From Halorussus limi (GTDB taxonomy: Archaea > Halobacteriota > Halobacteria > Halobacteriales > Haladaptataceae): a DNA stretch of 64,000 nt. Each line of letters opens with the position of its first letter. The first letter of the stretch is position 1. A program made the position numbers and the translations under genes. The stretch lies in contig NZ_CP096659.1 in assembly GCF_023238205.1 (NCBI RefSeq), forward strand, positions 1,426,001-1,490,000, in the 5' to 3' direction. Under the pieces are notes generated by a model. It made no database searches, was not told the DNA's origin, and saw only the letters and a list, made by a program, of their open reading frames with translations. Below are positions 49,801-59,483 of the stretch, piece after piece.

Positions 49801-50583
49801 TTAGCGCGGTGTCGCGGTGGCCCTGACTTCGTCGTACTGTTCTTCCGCCCAAGCCAGGAGTTCCGACTGCGACGGCGCTTCCAGAACAGAGTGCGTCCGC
49901 ATTCGCTCGTCGAACGCTCCGAGGAGTACCGTTCCGTCGACGATTCCGAGCGCGTACTCGGGTACCGCACTCGATTCGTAGAGTCCGATACTGTCGGCCG
50001 CTTCGAGCGTTGCGAGCGTTTCGTCGAACTCGGAACGTGCAGATTCGTACCCGGTCGGCGGTGCGACGATTTCGAGCGTTAAATCCTCAGAGACGCACTC
50101 GCGGAGCGTCTCGAGATAAAGCGGATTGATCGTCGGGACGAACCCCGTAACGCTGGTTGCGTTGATAACGTTCCGTCGGACGTGGTACAACGGCTCGAAC
50201 GGCGTTTCGGTCGTCGAGACCGTTATGTCGCACGCGGTCAAAGCGTCCGTGTCGACGGGGAGTTCGGTCGGGAACCGCTCGAAAAAGGGACCGACCGACG
50301 CCGCGAGCTCTATCGTCGAGAGCGCGTTTTCGACCGCCTCGTACGCGAGTTCTCCTGCGACGGTGATTTCGTATCGGTTCTCCGTGGCGGCACAGGAGAC
50401 GTATCCCTGTTTTTCGAGGGCGGTGAGGTTTCGACGGAGCGTCGACCGCGGTAGTTCCAACTCCTCGCCGAGCGCGTCCGGCGAGGCCGCGCTCTCCGAG
50501 AGCGACTCCAACAGTCGGGACCGATTCGGGGACGTGGTCAGGAACTCGAGTCGCTCCAGCGCGGCCTTCGCAGAGCTATCCAT
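49801..50583 (-). CDS. HTH transcriptional regulator with C-terminal sensor domain
   Basis: The protein has 260 residues. The winged helix at about 10-80 (SPDALGEELELPRSTLRRNLTALEKQGYV, then ENRYEITVAGELAYEA) is of ArsR/MarR style. The C-terminal 170 residues resemble the DUF1724-type sensor domain of haloarchaeal and methanogen regulators (VINATSVTGFVPTINPLYLETLRE; YALGIVDGTVLLGAF). The effector is unknown. It faces the HAD gene divergently with about 130 bases between. Confidence 0.78.
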   Translation of the reverse strand: MDSSAKAALERLEFLTTSPNRSRLLESLSESAASPDALGEELELPRSTLRRNLTALEKQGYVSCAATENRYEITVAGELAYEAVENALSTIELAASVGPFFERFPTELPVDTDALTACDITVSTTETPFEPLYHVRRNVINATSVTGFVPTINPLYLETLRECVSEDLTLEIVAPPTGYESARSEFDETLATLEAADSIGLYESSAVPEYALGIVDGTVLLGAFDERMRTHSVLEAPSQSELLAWAEEQYDEVRATATPR

Positions 50584-50714
50584 GCCCGAGACGACAGCGG
50601 AGTGAAACTTCCGCATTTCGGTCCTGATTCGTTCGACCCGTGGGTAGCGTTCACCCCCTGAACACGTTCCGGCAGATAGAGTTTTGTGTCACACGCGCCA
50701 GCGTTCGAGTAACG

Positions 50715-51383
50715 ATGACCTACGATGCAGTACTGTTCGACTGCGACGGCGTCCTCGCCGAGATGCCCGACCGGGAGACCATGGTCGAGGCGATGCGGCG
50801 CACGCACGAGCGGTTCGAACTCTCGGCCCCGCCGGAGAACGTCGTCGCCGACTTCTTCCGGGGCAACCTCTCGTCTATCACCGAGCGCTGTCGGGCGGCC
50901 GGAATCGAACGCGACACCTTCTGCGCGGAGGCGGCCAGAGAGGCGATCCGGGCGCAGTTCTCCGAGATTCGGTCGGGGCTTCGCTCGCTGTACGACGACG
51001 TGGCAGCAATCCGAGAGCTAGAACGGCCGCTGGGCGTCGTCAGCGACAACCACCCGCGCGTGCTCTCGTTTCTCCTGCGGCGGTTCGACTTGCGCGACCG
51101 CTTCGAGACCGTTCACGGCTGTCTGTTCACGCCGTCGGGACTCGAACGTCGGAAGCCCGACCCACACAACATCGAAGCCGCGATGGAGGACCTCGGCGCG
51201 GAGACGGCGCTGTACGTCGGCGACCGCTCGGTCGACGTCGAGGCGGCCGACAACGCCGGTATCGACTCCGCGCTCCTGCAGCGGACCGGCCGGTTCGCGA
51301 GTGAGACGGGGGTCTCTCCGACGTTCGAAGTCTCCACGCTGTGGGAACTCGACGACGTTCTCCGAACCGAGACCGAAGCGTAG
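50715..51383 (+). CDS. HAD-superfamily hydrolase
   Basis: The protein has 222 residues. Motif I is VLFDCDGVLAE (Asp nucleophile and acid), motif II lies in LGVVSDNHPRV, motif III is the lysine in RRKPDPHNI, and motif IV is YVGDRSVDVEAADNAG. The cap is of the small helical subclass I type. It is a phosphatase of unknown substrate, phosphoglycolate phosphatase-like. The ATG at 50715 gives MTYDAVLFDCDG. Confidence 0.9.
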   Translation: MTYDAVLFDCDGVLAEMPDRETMVEAMRRTHERFELSAPPENVVADFFRGNLSSITERCRAAGIERDTFCAEAAREAIRAQFSEIRSGLRSLYDDVAAIRELERPLGVVSDNHPRVLSFLLRRFDLRDRFETVHGCLFTPSGLERRKPDPHNIEAAMEDLGAETALYVGDRSVDVEAADNAGIDSALLQRTGRFASETGVSPTFEVSTLWELDDVLRTETEA

Positions 51384-51482
51384 TCTCCCGCCGGACCGAC
51401 CCCGAGGCCTTCTGACGACGAGGACGAGGTGTTCTGATTACGAGGACGAGATGGACTTGACGACCGGCAGGGACGACGTGGG

Positions 51483-51905
51483 TCACGACGAGCGTTCGAA
51501 CTCCGCCTGCTCGTCGCGGGCGCGAGCGCGGTCCTCCACGTCCTCCAGCGTCTCGGTGTCGAGGAGTCGCTCCAGTTTCCGCTCGAACTGCTCGTCGGTG
51601 AGCTCTCCGCGGGCGTACCGGTTCCGGAGCGTTTCGAGTGCGTCGCGGTCCGCGTCGTCGGTCCGGACGGGTTCGTCGTCGCCCGCCGCGTAATCCTCGC
51701 CCGCGTCGTCCCACTGCTCTTCCGCTTCGTCCTCGTCGCCGAACAGGAGTTCGACCACTGGAACGACGACGATGTAGCCGAACAGGAGCGCGGCGAGCCA
51801 CCAGTCCTGACCGGTGAACATCGCGGCCAGCCAGACCCCGGTCACGACCGTGCTCGCCACTTCGGTCGCCTTCTCGCGGAGGCGCTGTCGTAGCGTCCCA
51901 GTCAT
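51483..51905 (-). CDS. SHOCT-domain membrane protein
   Basis: The protein has 140 residues. Two membrane helices (about 17-60: STVVTGVWLAAMFT and WWLAALLFGYIVVVPVVELLF) precede an acidic loop and a SHOCT domain (LETLRNRYARGELTDEQFERKLERLL, about 95-120). SHOCT domains are short oligomerisation modules common in haloarchaeal membrane proteins. The start at 51905 is 131 bases from ileS, divergent. Confidence 0.85.
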   Translation of the reverse strand: MTGTLRQRLREKATEVASTVVTGVWLAAMFTGQDWWLAALLFGYIVVVPVVELLFGDEDEAEEQWDDAGEDYAAGDDEPVRTDDADRDALETLRNRYARGELTDEQFERKLERLLDTETLEDVEDRARARDEQAEFERSS

Positions 51906-52036
51906 GCCGCCGACTACGAAGGTGACATTAAAAAACAATGAGGTCGCGGTTCGCGAATCGGCTCCCCTCGCCACGGACGGTACAGACGCAACTGCGTAAC
52001 CGAACCCGATTTAACTTCGCAGGAGAACACAACGGT

Positions 52037-55000
52037 ATGAGCAGGTTCGGCGAGGTAGACGACCAGTACGACCCCGACGCGGTCGAAGACCGGGTGTTCG
52101 ACTACTGGGACGAGGTAGACGCCTACGAGAAGGCGACGGAGCATCGCGCGGACGCCGAGACGTTCTTCTTCGTCGACGGGCCGCCGTACACCTCCGGGGC
52201 CGCCCACATGGGCACCACGTGGAACAAGACGCTGAAGGACGCCTACATCCGCTACCTCCGGATGCAGGGCTACGACGTGACCGACCGGCCGGGCTACGAC
52301 ATGCACGGCCTGCCCATCGAGACGAAAGTCGAGGAGCAACTGGGCTTCGAGAACAAGAAGGACATCGAGGAGTTCGGCGAGGAGAACTTCATCCAGGAGT
52401 GCAAGGAGTTCGCCGAGGACCAACTCCACGGTCTGCAGGAGGACTTCAAGTCGTTCGGCGTCTGGATGGACTGGGACGACCCCTACAAGACGGTCAACCC
52501 CGAGTACATGGAGGCGGCGTGGTGGGGCTTCGAGCAGGCCCACCAGAAGGGTCTCGTCGAACAGGGCCAGCGCTCTATCTCTCAGTGCCCGCGGTGCGAG
52601 ACCGCCATCGCCAACAACGAGGTCGAGTACGAGGACGTGGAGGACCCCTCCATCTACGTCAAGTTCCCCCTTCGCGAGTCCTCGGACCGTGCGAGCGGAC
52701 GAAGCCCGCGAGAAGAAGCCGCGAGCGACGAGTATCTGGTCATCTGGACCACGACGCCGTGGACCATCCCCGCCAACACCTTCGTCGCGGTGGACGGCGA
52801 CGTGACCTACCAGCGGGTCCGCGCCGAGAAAGACGGCGAGGAGGAAGTCCTCTACCTCGCGGACGGTTGCGTCGAGGAGGTCCTGAAGAAAGGTCGCTAC
52901 TCGAACTACGAAATCGAAGGCGAGGTCACGGGCGAGGAGATGGTCGGTTGGAAGTACGACCACCCGCTCGCCGAGGAGGTCCCCGACCACGCCGACGGCG
53001 AGGACGCGCTACAGGTCTACACCGCCGACTACGTGGAAGTCGACCGCACCGGACTGGTCCACTCCGCGCCCGGCCACGGTGAGGAGGACTTCGAGCGCGG
53101 CACCGAACTCGGTCTCGACATCTTCTGTCCGGTCGACGGCGACGGCGTGTACGACGACTCGGCGGGCAAGTACGCCGGGCAGTACGTCAAGGACGCCGAC
53201 GAGGAGATAATCGCCGACCTCGAAGACGCGGGCCTGATGCTCTCGTCGGGGACGACCACCCACAGCTACGGACACTGCTGGCGCTGTGGCACCGGTATCC
53301 TCCAGATAGTCACCGACCAGTGGTTCATCACAATCACCGACGTGAAGGACCAGTTGCTGGACAACATCGAGGACAGCGAGTGGCACCCCGAGTGGGCCCG
53401 GGACAACCGCTTCCGGGACTTCGTGGAGGACGCGCCCGACTGGAACGTCTCCCGGCAGCGCTACTGGGGCATCCCGATTCCCATCTGGACCCCCGAGGAC
53501 TGGTCCGGCGATATGGAGGACGTCGTCGTCGTCGGCACCCGCGAGGAGTTGGCCGAGAAGGTAGACCAAGATATCGACCCCGAAGACGTGGACCTCCACA
53601 AGGGGACGGTGGACGACCTCACCATCACCGAGGACGGCACCACCTACACCCGCGTCCCGGACGTGTTCGACGTGTGGCTCGACTCCTCGGTCGCCTCGTG
53701 GGGGACGCTCGACTACCCCGAGAACGAGGACCGGTTCGAGGAACTGTGGCCCGCCGACCTCATCATGGAGGCCCACGACCAGACCCGCGGGTGGTTCTGG
53801 TCGCAACTCGGCATGGGAACCGCCGCCGTCGGCGAGATTCCCTACGACGAGGTGCTGATGCACGGCTACGCCAACATGCCCGACGGCCGCGGCATGTCCA
53901 AGTCCAAGGGCATCCTCGTGGACCCCCACGAGGTCATCGAGGAGTACGGCACGGACCCGATGCGGATGTTCCTGCTCTCGTCGAACCCGCAGGGCGAGGA
54001 CATGCGCTTCTCGTACGACGAGACCGCGGAGATGCAGCGGGACCTCAACATCCTCTGGAACGTGTTCCGGTTCCCGCTGCCGTACATGCGACTGGACGAC
54101 TTCGACCCGGACGAGACCACCTTGGACGACGTGGACGACCACCTCGAACTGGTCGACGAGTGGGTGCTCGCGCGCCTCCAGTCGGTCGTCGCCGAGATGA
54201 CCGACCACTGGGAGGAGTACCGCCAGGACAAGGCGCTGGACGAACTCCTGAACTTCGTCGTCGAGGACGTCTCGCGGTTCTACATTCAGGTCGTCCGCGA
54301 GCGCATGTGGGAGGAAGAGGACAGCGACTCGAAACTGGCGGCGTACGCCACGTTCTACGAGGTGCTGACCACCGTCGTCGCCCTGCTCGCGCCCTACGCG
54401 CCGTTCGTCACCGAGACCATCTACGGCACGCTCACCGGCGAGGAGGGGTACGACACGGTCCACATGCTCGACTGGCCCGAGGTCGACGAGTACTGGCAGG
54501 ACGCCCAACTGGAGACCGACGTGACGCTCCTGCGCGCCATCGAGGAGGCGGGGTCGAACGCCCGCCAGCAGGCCGAGCGAAAGCTTCGCTGGCCCGTCAC
54601 GCGCATCGTGGTCACTGCCGACGGCGAGCGCACGGTGGAGGCCGTCGAGCGCCACCGCGACCTGCTGGCCGACCGACTCAACGCCCGCGAAATCCAAATC
54701 GTCGCTCCCGACGCGGACTGGGGCGAACTCCACTACAGCGCCGAGGCCGACATGAGCGTCCTCGGGCCGGAGTTCGGCGACGACGCTGGCCGGGTCATGC
54801 AGGCGCTCAACGACGCCCGCGTGGCCGAACCGACCCTCTCGGCGCTCGAAGCCGCGGTCGCTGACGACCTCGGCGAGGACGTCGAACTCACCGACGAGAT
54901 GGTCGAGTTCGTCACCGAGACGCCCGAGGGCGTCACCGGCGTCGGCTTCGACACCGACGGCGACCAGCGCGGCGTCGTCTACGTGGACACCGAACTCACC

Positions 55001-55279
55001 GAGGACATCGAGAGCGAGGGGTACGCCCGCGAGGTCATCCGCCGGGTGCAGGAGATGCGCAAGGAGATGGACCTCGACATCGAGGAACGCGTCCGCCTCG
55101 AACTCGACGTGGCCGACGACCGAGTGGCCGACCTCGTGGCCGAGCGCATGGACCTCGTGAAAGAGGAGGTCCGCGCCGACGAGGTAGGCGACGTGGAGGA
55201 CGGCTATCGGAAGACGTGGGACGTGGAAGGCGTCGAGATGGAGATTGCGGTGGCAGCGTTGGCGGAAGCCGAGGCGTAG
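52037..55279 (+). CDS. ileS: Isoleucyl-tRNA synthetase
   Basis: The protein has 1080 residues, normal for the family. The HIGH-like motif is PPYTSGAAHMGTTWNKT, and the KMSKS motif is GRGMSKSKGILVDP. The CP1 editing domain contains TTTPWTIPANTFVAV. The C-terminal anticodon and zinc-binding parts are helical. It charges tRNA-Ile and edits valine. A short in-frame insertion, SDRASGRSPREEAASD, interrupts CP1 at about residues 216-231. Start chosen at ATG 52037 (MSRFGEVDDQYDP); no TATA-perfect box, but GATTTAACTTCG lies upstream. Confidence 0.96.
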   Translation: MSRFGEVDDQYDPDAVEDRVFDYWDEVDAYEKATEHRADAETFFFVDGPPYTSGAAHMGTTWNKTLKDAYIRYLRMQGYDVTDRPGYDMHGLPIETKVEEQLGFENKKDIEEFGEENFIQECKEFAEDQLHGLQEDFKSFGVWMDWDDPYKTVNPEYMEAAWWGFEQAHQKGLVEQGQRSISQCPRCETAIANNEVEYEDVEDPSIYVKFPLRESSDRASGRSPREEAASDEYLVIWTTTPWTIPANTFVAVDGDVTYQRVRAEKDGEEEVLYLADGCVEEVLKKGRYSNYEIEGEVTGEEMVGWKYDHPLAEEVPDHADGEDALQVYTADYVEVDRTGLVHSAPGHGEEDFERGTELGLDIFCPVDGDGVYDDSAGKYAGQYVKDADEEIIADLEDAGLMLSSGTTTHSYGHCWRCGTGILQIVTDQWFITITDVKDQLLDNIEDSEWHPEWARDNRFRDFVEDAPDWNVSRQRYWGIPIPIWTPEDWSGDMEDVVVVGTREELAEKVDQDIDPEDVDLHKGTVDDLTITEDGTTYTRVPDVFDVWLDSSVASWGTLDYPENEDRFEELWPADLIMEAHDQTRGWFWSQLGMGTAAVGEIPYDEVLMHGYANMPDGRGMSKSKGILVDPHEVIEEYGTDPMRMFLLSSNPQGEDMRFSYDETAEMQRDLNILWNVFRFPLPYMRLDDFDPDETTLDDVDDHLELVDEWVLARLQSVVAEMTDHWEEYRQDKALDELLNFVVEDVSRFYIQVVRERMWEEEDSDSKLAAYATFYEVLTTVVALLAPYAPFVTETIYGTLTGEEGYDTVHMLDWPEVDEYWQDAQLETDVTLLRAIEEAGSNARQQAERKLRWPVTRIVVTADGERTVEAVERHRDLLADRLNAREIQIVAPDADWGELHYSAEADMSVLGPEFGDDAGRVMQALNDARVAEPTLSALEAAVADDLGEDVELTDEMVEFVTETPEGVTGVGFDTDGDQRGVVYVDTELTEDIESEGYAREVIRRVQEMRKEMDLDIEERVRLELDVADDRVADLVAERMDLVKEEVRADEVGDVEDGYRKTWDVEGVEMEIAVAALAEAEA

Positions 55280-55482
55280 GGAAGAAGCCGACGGAGTCCG
55301 GCTGTTTCGGCTCCGGCGGCTCTCGATTCTGTTTGGACTCGTACTCGCCGTCGTCGTTCTCTTCGGGCCCGAACTCAAGCCAGTAAGAGTGAGAGATTAG
55401 CACCACGCGTTGCGCGATTCAGAGCGGTCGTTCAGCAATCGACGAGTTTCAGGTGCGTATTCGACAACGGCTGTTTCCTCGA

Positions 55483-55632
55483 TTATGCCCACTGAACCCA
55501 CCAGACGATACCGAGCAACATCAGGCCGATACCGAGCGTAGAGGTCGCAGGCTCGGGAATCAGAAAGAGGACGAATCCGATTCCGATGAGTATCGTCGGT
55601 TCCACTTCCTCCAGGTTGTCCGAGATGCCCAT
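55483..55632 (-). CDS. 49-residue membrane protein
   Basis: The protein starts MGISDNLEEVEPTILIGIGFVLFLIPEPATS and ends with a second hydrophobic stretch (LGIGLMLLGIVWWVQW). Two helices with a short PEPATS turn make a helical hairpin. Small two-helix proteins of this form are conserved in haloarchaea as I recall. Function is unknown. Confidence 0.6.
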   Translation of the reverse strand: MGISDNLEEVEPTILIGIGFVLFLIPEPATSTLGIGLMLLGIVWWVQWA

Positions 55633-55740
55633 AGTCCCGTTATTCGGTACACGAACAAGGAGTTGTTGACCCCGCACTTCTCGACAGTTCTCTCGACGAT
55701 TGCCGAGTATCAGCAGAACTGCAATCGAATCGCTCTGTGC

Positions 55741-56598
55741 CTACAACTTCTCCGCGATTGCGGGCGCGACCGACACCTCGCTGACCGGTCGCTCGATGGT
55801 GTCCGTGCCGTAGAGTCCCGCGACGCCGGCCTTCGAGAGTTTCGTGTAGGCGTCGGCGGCCAGCATCGGGTGGACGCAGGTGACGAACACGCGCGACGCG
55901 CCCTTCTCGTCGAGAATCTCGACCGCGCCGGACATCGTGGACCCGGTGGCGATGATGTCGTCGGTCACGACCACGTCGCGGCCCGACACGTCGGTGTCGC
56001 TCGGGGTCAGTTCGACCTCGGTCCCGGAGTGGCGGACCTTCTCGAAGTAGTCGGTCTCGCCCGCGCCGTAGGCGTCGCGGACCGTCGCGGCGATGTCAAG
56101 CGCGCCCTCGTCGGGCGAGAGGAAGACGGGGTCGGCCAAGTCGTCGGGAAGCGGGTCGGCGAGTCGTCCGGCGGCGTCGACCGGTTCGGCGGGCACCTCG
56201 AAGAAGTCACAGACCGCCTCCTCGTGGGGATTGACCGTCAGCACGCGGTCGGTCCCCGACGAGACGGCGCGGGCGACCGCCCGGGCCGAGACCGGGTGGC
56301 CCGCCTCGAACGCCGCGTCCTGCCGGGCGTAGCCCATGTACGGCAGGACGGTCACGACCTCCGAGGCGCCCCACTCGCGGGCGGCGTCCTGCAACTGGAG
56401 AAGTTCGACGTGAGCGTCCGAGGAGACGGTCGAGGCGACGACCACCGCACGGTCGGCGTCGGCCTCGGCGAATCCGGGCGCGGCCGCCAGCAGTTCGCCG
56501 TCGGGGAATCGCTCGTACTCGACGCTCGCGAGGGGTTCGTCCAGTGCGGCCGCGAGTTCGGCCGCGAGGGCCTGCGAAGCTGACCCGCTGATAATCAT
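55741..56598 (-). CDS. prs: Ribose-phosphate diphosphokinase (PRPP synthetase)
   Basis: The protein has 285 residues. The PRPP-binding loop DDIIATGSTMSGA and the VLPYMGYARQDAAF (flexible/ATP) region are present. It makes PRPP for purine, pyrimidine, histidine and NAD synthesis. The start at 56598 (MIISGSASQALAAELA) matches the compact archaeal N-terminus; a 13-residue extension is possible. The beta-propeller gene is upstream on the same strand, as in other haloarchaea. Confidence 0.95.
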   Translation of the reverse strand: MIISGSASQALAAELAAALDEPLASVEYERFPDGELLAAAPGFAEADADRAVVVASTVSSDAHVELLQLQDAAREWGASEVVTVLPYMGYARQDAAFEAGHPVSARAVARAVSSGTDRVLTVNPHEEAVCDFFEVPAEPVDAAGRLADPLPDDLADPVFLSPDEGALDIAATVRDAYGAGETDYFEKVRHSGTEVELTPSDTDVSGRDVVVTDDIIATGSTMSGAVEILDEKGASRVFVTCVHPMLAADAYTKLSKAGVAGLYGTDTIERPVSEVSVAPAIAEKL

Positions 56599-56757
56599 GT
56601 GCGAGGGGTGTACGTCGGCGGGTAAATCGGTTTTCAATCGGGGCTCCGCGCTCGCCGTCGCCGACGTGTTCGGAGTTGCAGCGCGAGCGAAGACATATAT
56701 CTATGTCCCAAAACAATCTACAGGATACTCTGAAACATATAGATATTTCTTCGCCCG

Positions 56758-57606
56758 CTACGGCGCGGCGACGGCCTCGACGCCCCGCAGGCCCAGAATC
56801 TGGTGGTGCCAGCCGTCGCCGACCGAGAGCAGGAACGTGCCCTCGGCCGTGACCGCGTACGTGCCCTCGCCGTGGTCGAGCGCCACCACCTCGCCGGCGA
56901 CGGGCAACTCGACTTCGCGCCACTCGCCGTCTTCGCGGGCGAACAGGCCGTCCGCGCCTACGGCGTGCGCCCGGTCGGAGTCCTCAATATCGCCGTCAGC
57001 GGCGCTGACTGCCCGGAACACCCCATCCAGCGCCGCCATCCAGCCGTTACCCAGTCTGAACAGTCCCTCGTCGGTCGCCGCCAGCGGCGCTCCGGCGGCG
57101 GCCACGTCGCGGACGCCGTCGAGACCGGCGTGCCGGAGGTCCTCGCCCTCGACTCGGTAGACGCCCGACGCGGCCGCCACGAGGTCGCCGTCGATGGCCC
57201 GCACGTCGGCCAGTTCGCCGAGGTCGGTCCAGTCGCCGCCCGCCTCGCGGACGACCGTCCCGTCCTCGCGGGCCGCCACGAGTCCGTCGTCGGCGAACCC
57301 GACCGCGACGGCGGGACCGACGCCGAGCGCGCGGAAGTCGGCCTCCGTGTGGTCGTCGGTGTCCGCGTCGTCGCTCGCGCTCTCGTCGCCGAAGACGCCG
57401 ACCAGCACGTCCTCGTCGGTCGCCACCGCGAGTCGGCCGTCCCGCCCCGCCGCGTCGCGGGCCGTACACCGGTGGGCGAGTCCGAACTCGCCCACGAGGT
57501 CGTCGGAGGTGTCCACGCGGGCCACCCCGAACTCGCCGGCGACGTACACCGGGGTCGGCCCCTCGCTGGCGTCGTACACCCGCTTCTCGTCGATGCTGAT
57601 GCCCAT
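56758..57606 (-). CDS. Beta-propeller-like protein (HVO_0234 family)
   Basis: The protein has 282 residues. Repeated units of about 40 residues carry the pattern GxDGLVAAREDGTVVREAG and GLFRLGNGWMAALDG, consistent with a six- or seven-bladed propeller. I recall this family as HVO_0234, next to prs in haloarchaea; the name is from memory. The gap to prs contains an AT-rich promoter (56690-56750). Function is unknown, probably a protein-interaction surface. Confidence 0.75.
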   Translation of the reverse strand: MGISIDEKRVYDASEGPTPVYVAGEFGVARVDTSDDLVGEFGLAHRCTARDAAGRDGRLAVATDEDVLVGVFGDESASDDADTDDHTEADFRALGVGPAVAVGFADDGLVAAREDGTVVREAGGDWTDLGELADVRAIDGDLVAAASGVYRVEGEDLRHAGLDGVRDVAAAGAPLAATDEGLFRLGNGWMAALDGVFRAVSAADGDIEDSDRAHAVGADGLFAREDGEWREVELPVAGEVVALDHGEGTYAVTAEGTFLLSVGDGWHHQILGLRGVEAVAAP

Positions 57607-58006
57607 AGTGGACGAAGGGACCGAGAGGCGTGAAAACGTTCGGGTTCTACGCGCTGTTCGTACCACTGGCTCTGGAACGAACTGAACGGTGTCGACGAGA
57701 AGCTAGCTACTGCCGACTCCGAGGAGACACCGCAACCGCACGACACCTCGCTCCTCCCCAACCTCCTGCGCTTCTCGCTACGCTCCGATGCTCGTCCCTC
57801 GCACGAACGGGCGCGGCACGGAGGCCGCGCCGCACGCGCCGAGCTATGAGTTCCATCGACGCGCCGCGTCGAGAATCTCCCGCTTCGCCGTTCCAACGAC
57901 TGCCCGCCTACGCGCCGCCGACTCGTCAACCGTCTAAGGGAGTGAACGACTCCCTCGGTGCGTTCGCTCCGGAATAACTTTTGCCCGCGGGTCCTGAGCG
58001 TCCCAC
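57607..58006. other. Gene-free stretch before glmM
   Basis: I see no supported gene in these 400 bases. A plus-strand open frame (57630-57977) is Arg/Pro-rich and looks random. The middle contains GC-rich near-palindromes such as CGGAGGCCGCGCCG around 57820-57835. A TATA-like AATAACTTTTG at 57974-57984 precedes the glmM start at leaderless distance. Confidence 0.45.
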
Positions 58007-59371
58007 ATGAAAGTGTTCGGGTCCAGTGGTACTCGCGGGGTCGCCAACGAGGAGTTGTCCCCCGAGTTCGTACTCAAGGTCGCCAAGGCCGCGGGGACGG
58101 TGTGGCGGACCGAGCGAGTGGCGGTCGCACGCGACACCCGCGCGACCGGCGGGATGCTGGCCGACGCGGCCGCCAGCGGTCTCGCCAGCGTCGGCGCGGA
58201 CGTGGACAGACTCGGAATCATCCCGACGCCGGGCGCGCAGGCTTACGCCGAGCGCGAGGAGACTCCGACCGTGATGATAACCGCGTCGCACAACCCGCCG
58301 GAGTACAACGGCGTCAAACTCGTCGGCGTCGACGGCGTGGAACTCGCCGTCGAGGAGTTAGAGCGCATCGAACAGAAGTTCCTCGCCGAGAAGTTCGACT
58401 CGGCCCGCTGGAGCGAGACCGGCGATAGCCGCCGCGTCGAGGGCGCGCGCCGCGAGTACGTCGAGGAACTGCTCGACGCCGTGGACCGCGAGGCCATCGC
58501 GGACGCCGACCTCACCGTCGCGCTGGACCCCGGACACGGCGCCGGGTCGCTCACCAGCCCTGAGTTCTTCCGGAAACTCGGCTGTCGGGTCGTCACCGCC
58601 AACAGTCAGGCCGACGGCCACTTCCCCGGTCGGAACCCCGAACCCGTCCCCGAGAACTTGGGCGACCTCGGGCGACTCGTGGAGGCGACCGACGCCGACG
58701 TGGGAATCGCCCACGACGGCGACGCCGACCGCGCCATCTTCTACGACGAGAACGGCGAGTACGTCGAGGGCGACGCCACGCTGGCGGCGCTGGCGGCCGC
58801 CGAACTCGACCCGGGCGACTCGGTCGTCTCGGCGGTCAACGTCTCCCAGCGCCTCGTGGACGTGGCCGACGAACAGGACGCTTACCTCGAACTCACGCCA
58901 ATCGGTTCGACCAACCTCATCACCCGCATCCGGGAACTCCGGAACCGGGGCAAGTCGGTCCCGGTCGCGGGCGAGGGCAACGGCGGTATCTTCTTCCCCG
59001 ACTTCCGACTCGCTCGCGACGGGGCCTACACCGCCGCCAAGTTCCTCGAACTCCTCGCCGAGCGCCCGGCGAGCGAAGTCGTCGCGCCCTACGACGGCTA
59101 TCACAACGTCCGCATCAACATCGAGTACGACACCGACGCCGAGCGCGACGCCCTGCTCGGCGCCGCCGAGCGCCAAGCGGAGGAGTCGGACGCCGACACG
59201 ACGACGCTCGACGGCTACCGCATCGACTACGGCGACGCGTGGGTGCTGGCCCGACCCAGCGGTACCGAACCGATGGTCCGCATCTACGCCGAGGCCCACG
59301 ACACGGCCCGCGCCGAGGAGTTGGCCGAGGAGATGGAGGGACAACTCCGGGCCGCGAAGGCCGAGGTCTGA
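58007..59371 (+). CDS. glmM: Phosphoglucosamine mutase / phosphohexomutase
   Basis: The protein has 454 residues. TASHNPPEYNG holds the catalytic serine, DGDADRAIFYDENG the Mg2+ site, GEGNGGIFF the sugar loop and RPSGTEPMVRIYAEA the phosphate-binding loop. It interconverts hexose-6-P and hexose-1-P, supplying glycoprotein and S-layer sugars. Glucosamine specificity over mannose/glucose is inferred from overall likeness. A leaderless start at 58007 is supported by the TATA-like tract 25 bases before. Confidence 0.88.
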   Translation: MKVFGSSGTRGVANEELSPEFVLKVAKAAGTVWRTERVAVARDTRATGGMLADAAASGLASVGADVDRLGIIPTPGAQAYAEREETPTVMITASHNPPEYNGVKLVGVDGVELAVEELERIEQKFLAEKFDSARWSETGDSRRVEGARREYVEELLDAVDREAIADADLTVALDPGHGAGSLTSPEFFRKLGCRVVTANSQADGHFPGRNPEPVPENLGDLGRLVEATDADVGIAHDGDADRAIFYDENGEYVEGDATLAALAAAELDPGDSVVSAVNVSQRLVDVADEQDAYLELTPIGSTNLITRIRELRNRGKSVPVAGEGNGGIFFPDFRLARDGAYTAAKFLELLAERPASEVVAPYDGYHNVRINIEYDTDAERDALLGAAERQAEESDADTTTLDGYRIDYGDAWVLARPSGTEPMVRIYAEAHDTARAEELAEEMEGQLRAAKAEV

Positions 59372-59483
59372 GACTCCGCCGACCCCGACGTCTCGCCGGA
59401 AAAGGCACCTCGCCGAAGACGAACGCTACTTCTCGGAACACTACTGCTCGGACTCCTAATCCGGAACGCTATCGCTCAGAACT

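Noticed and set aside
53009-55378. 789-codon minus-strand frame over ileS
   Set aside because: Antisense to ileS, where all synthetase motifs are seen.
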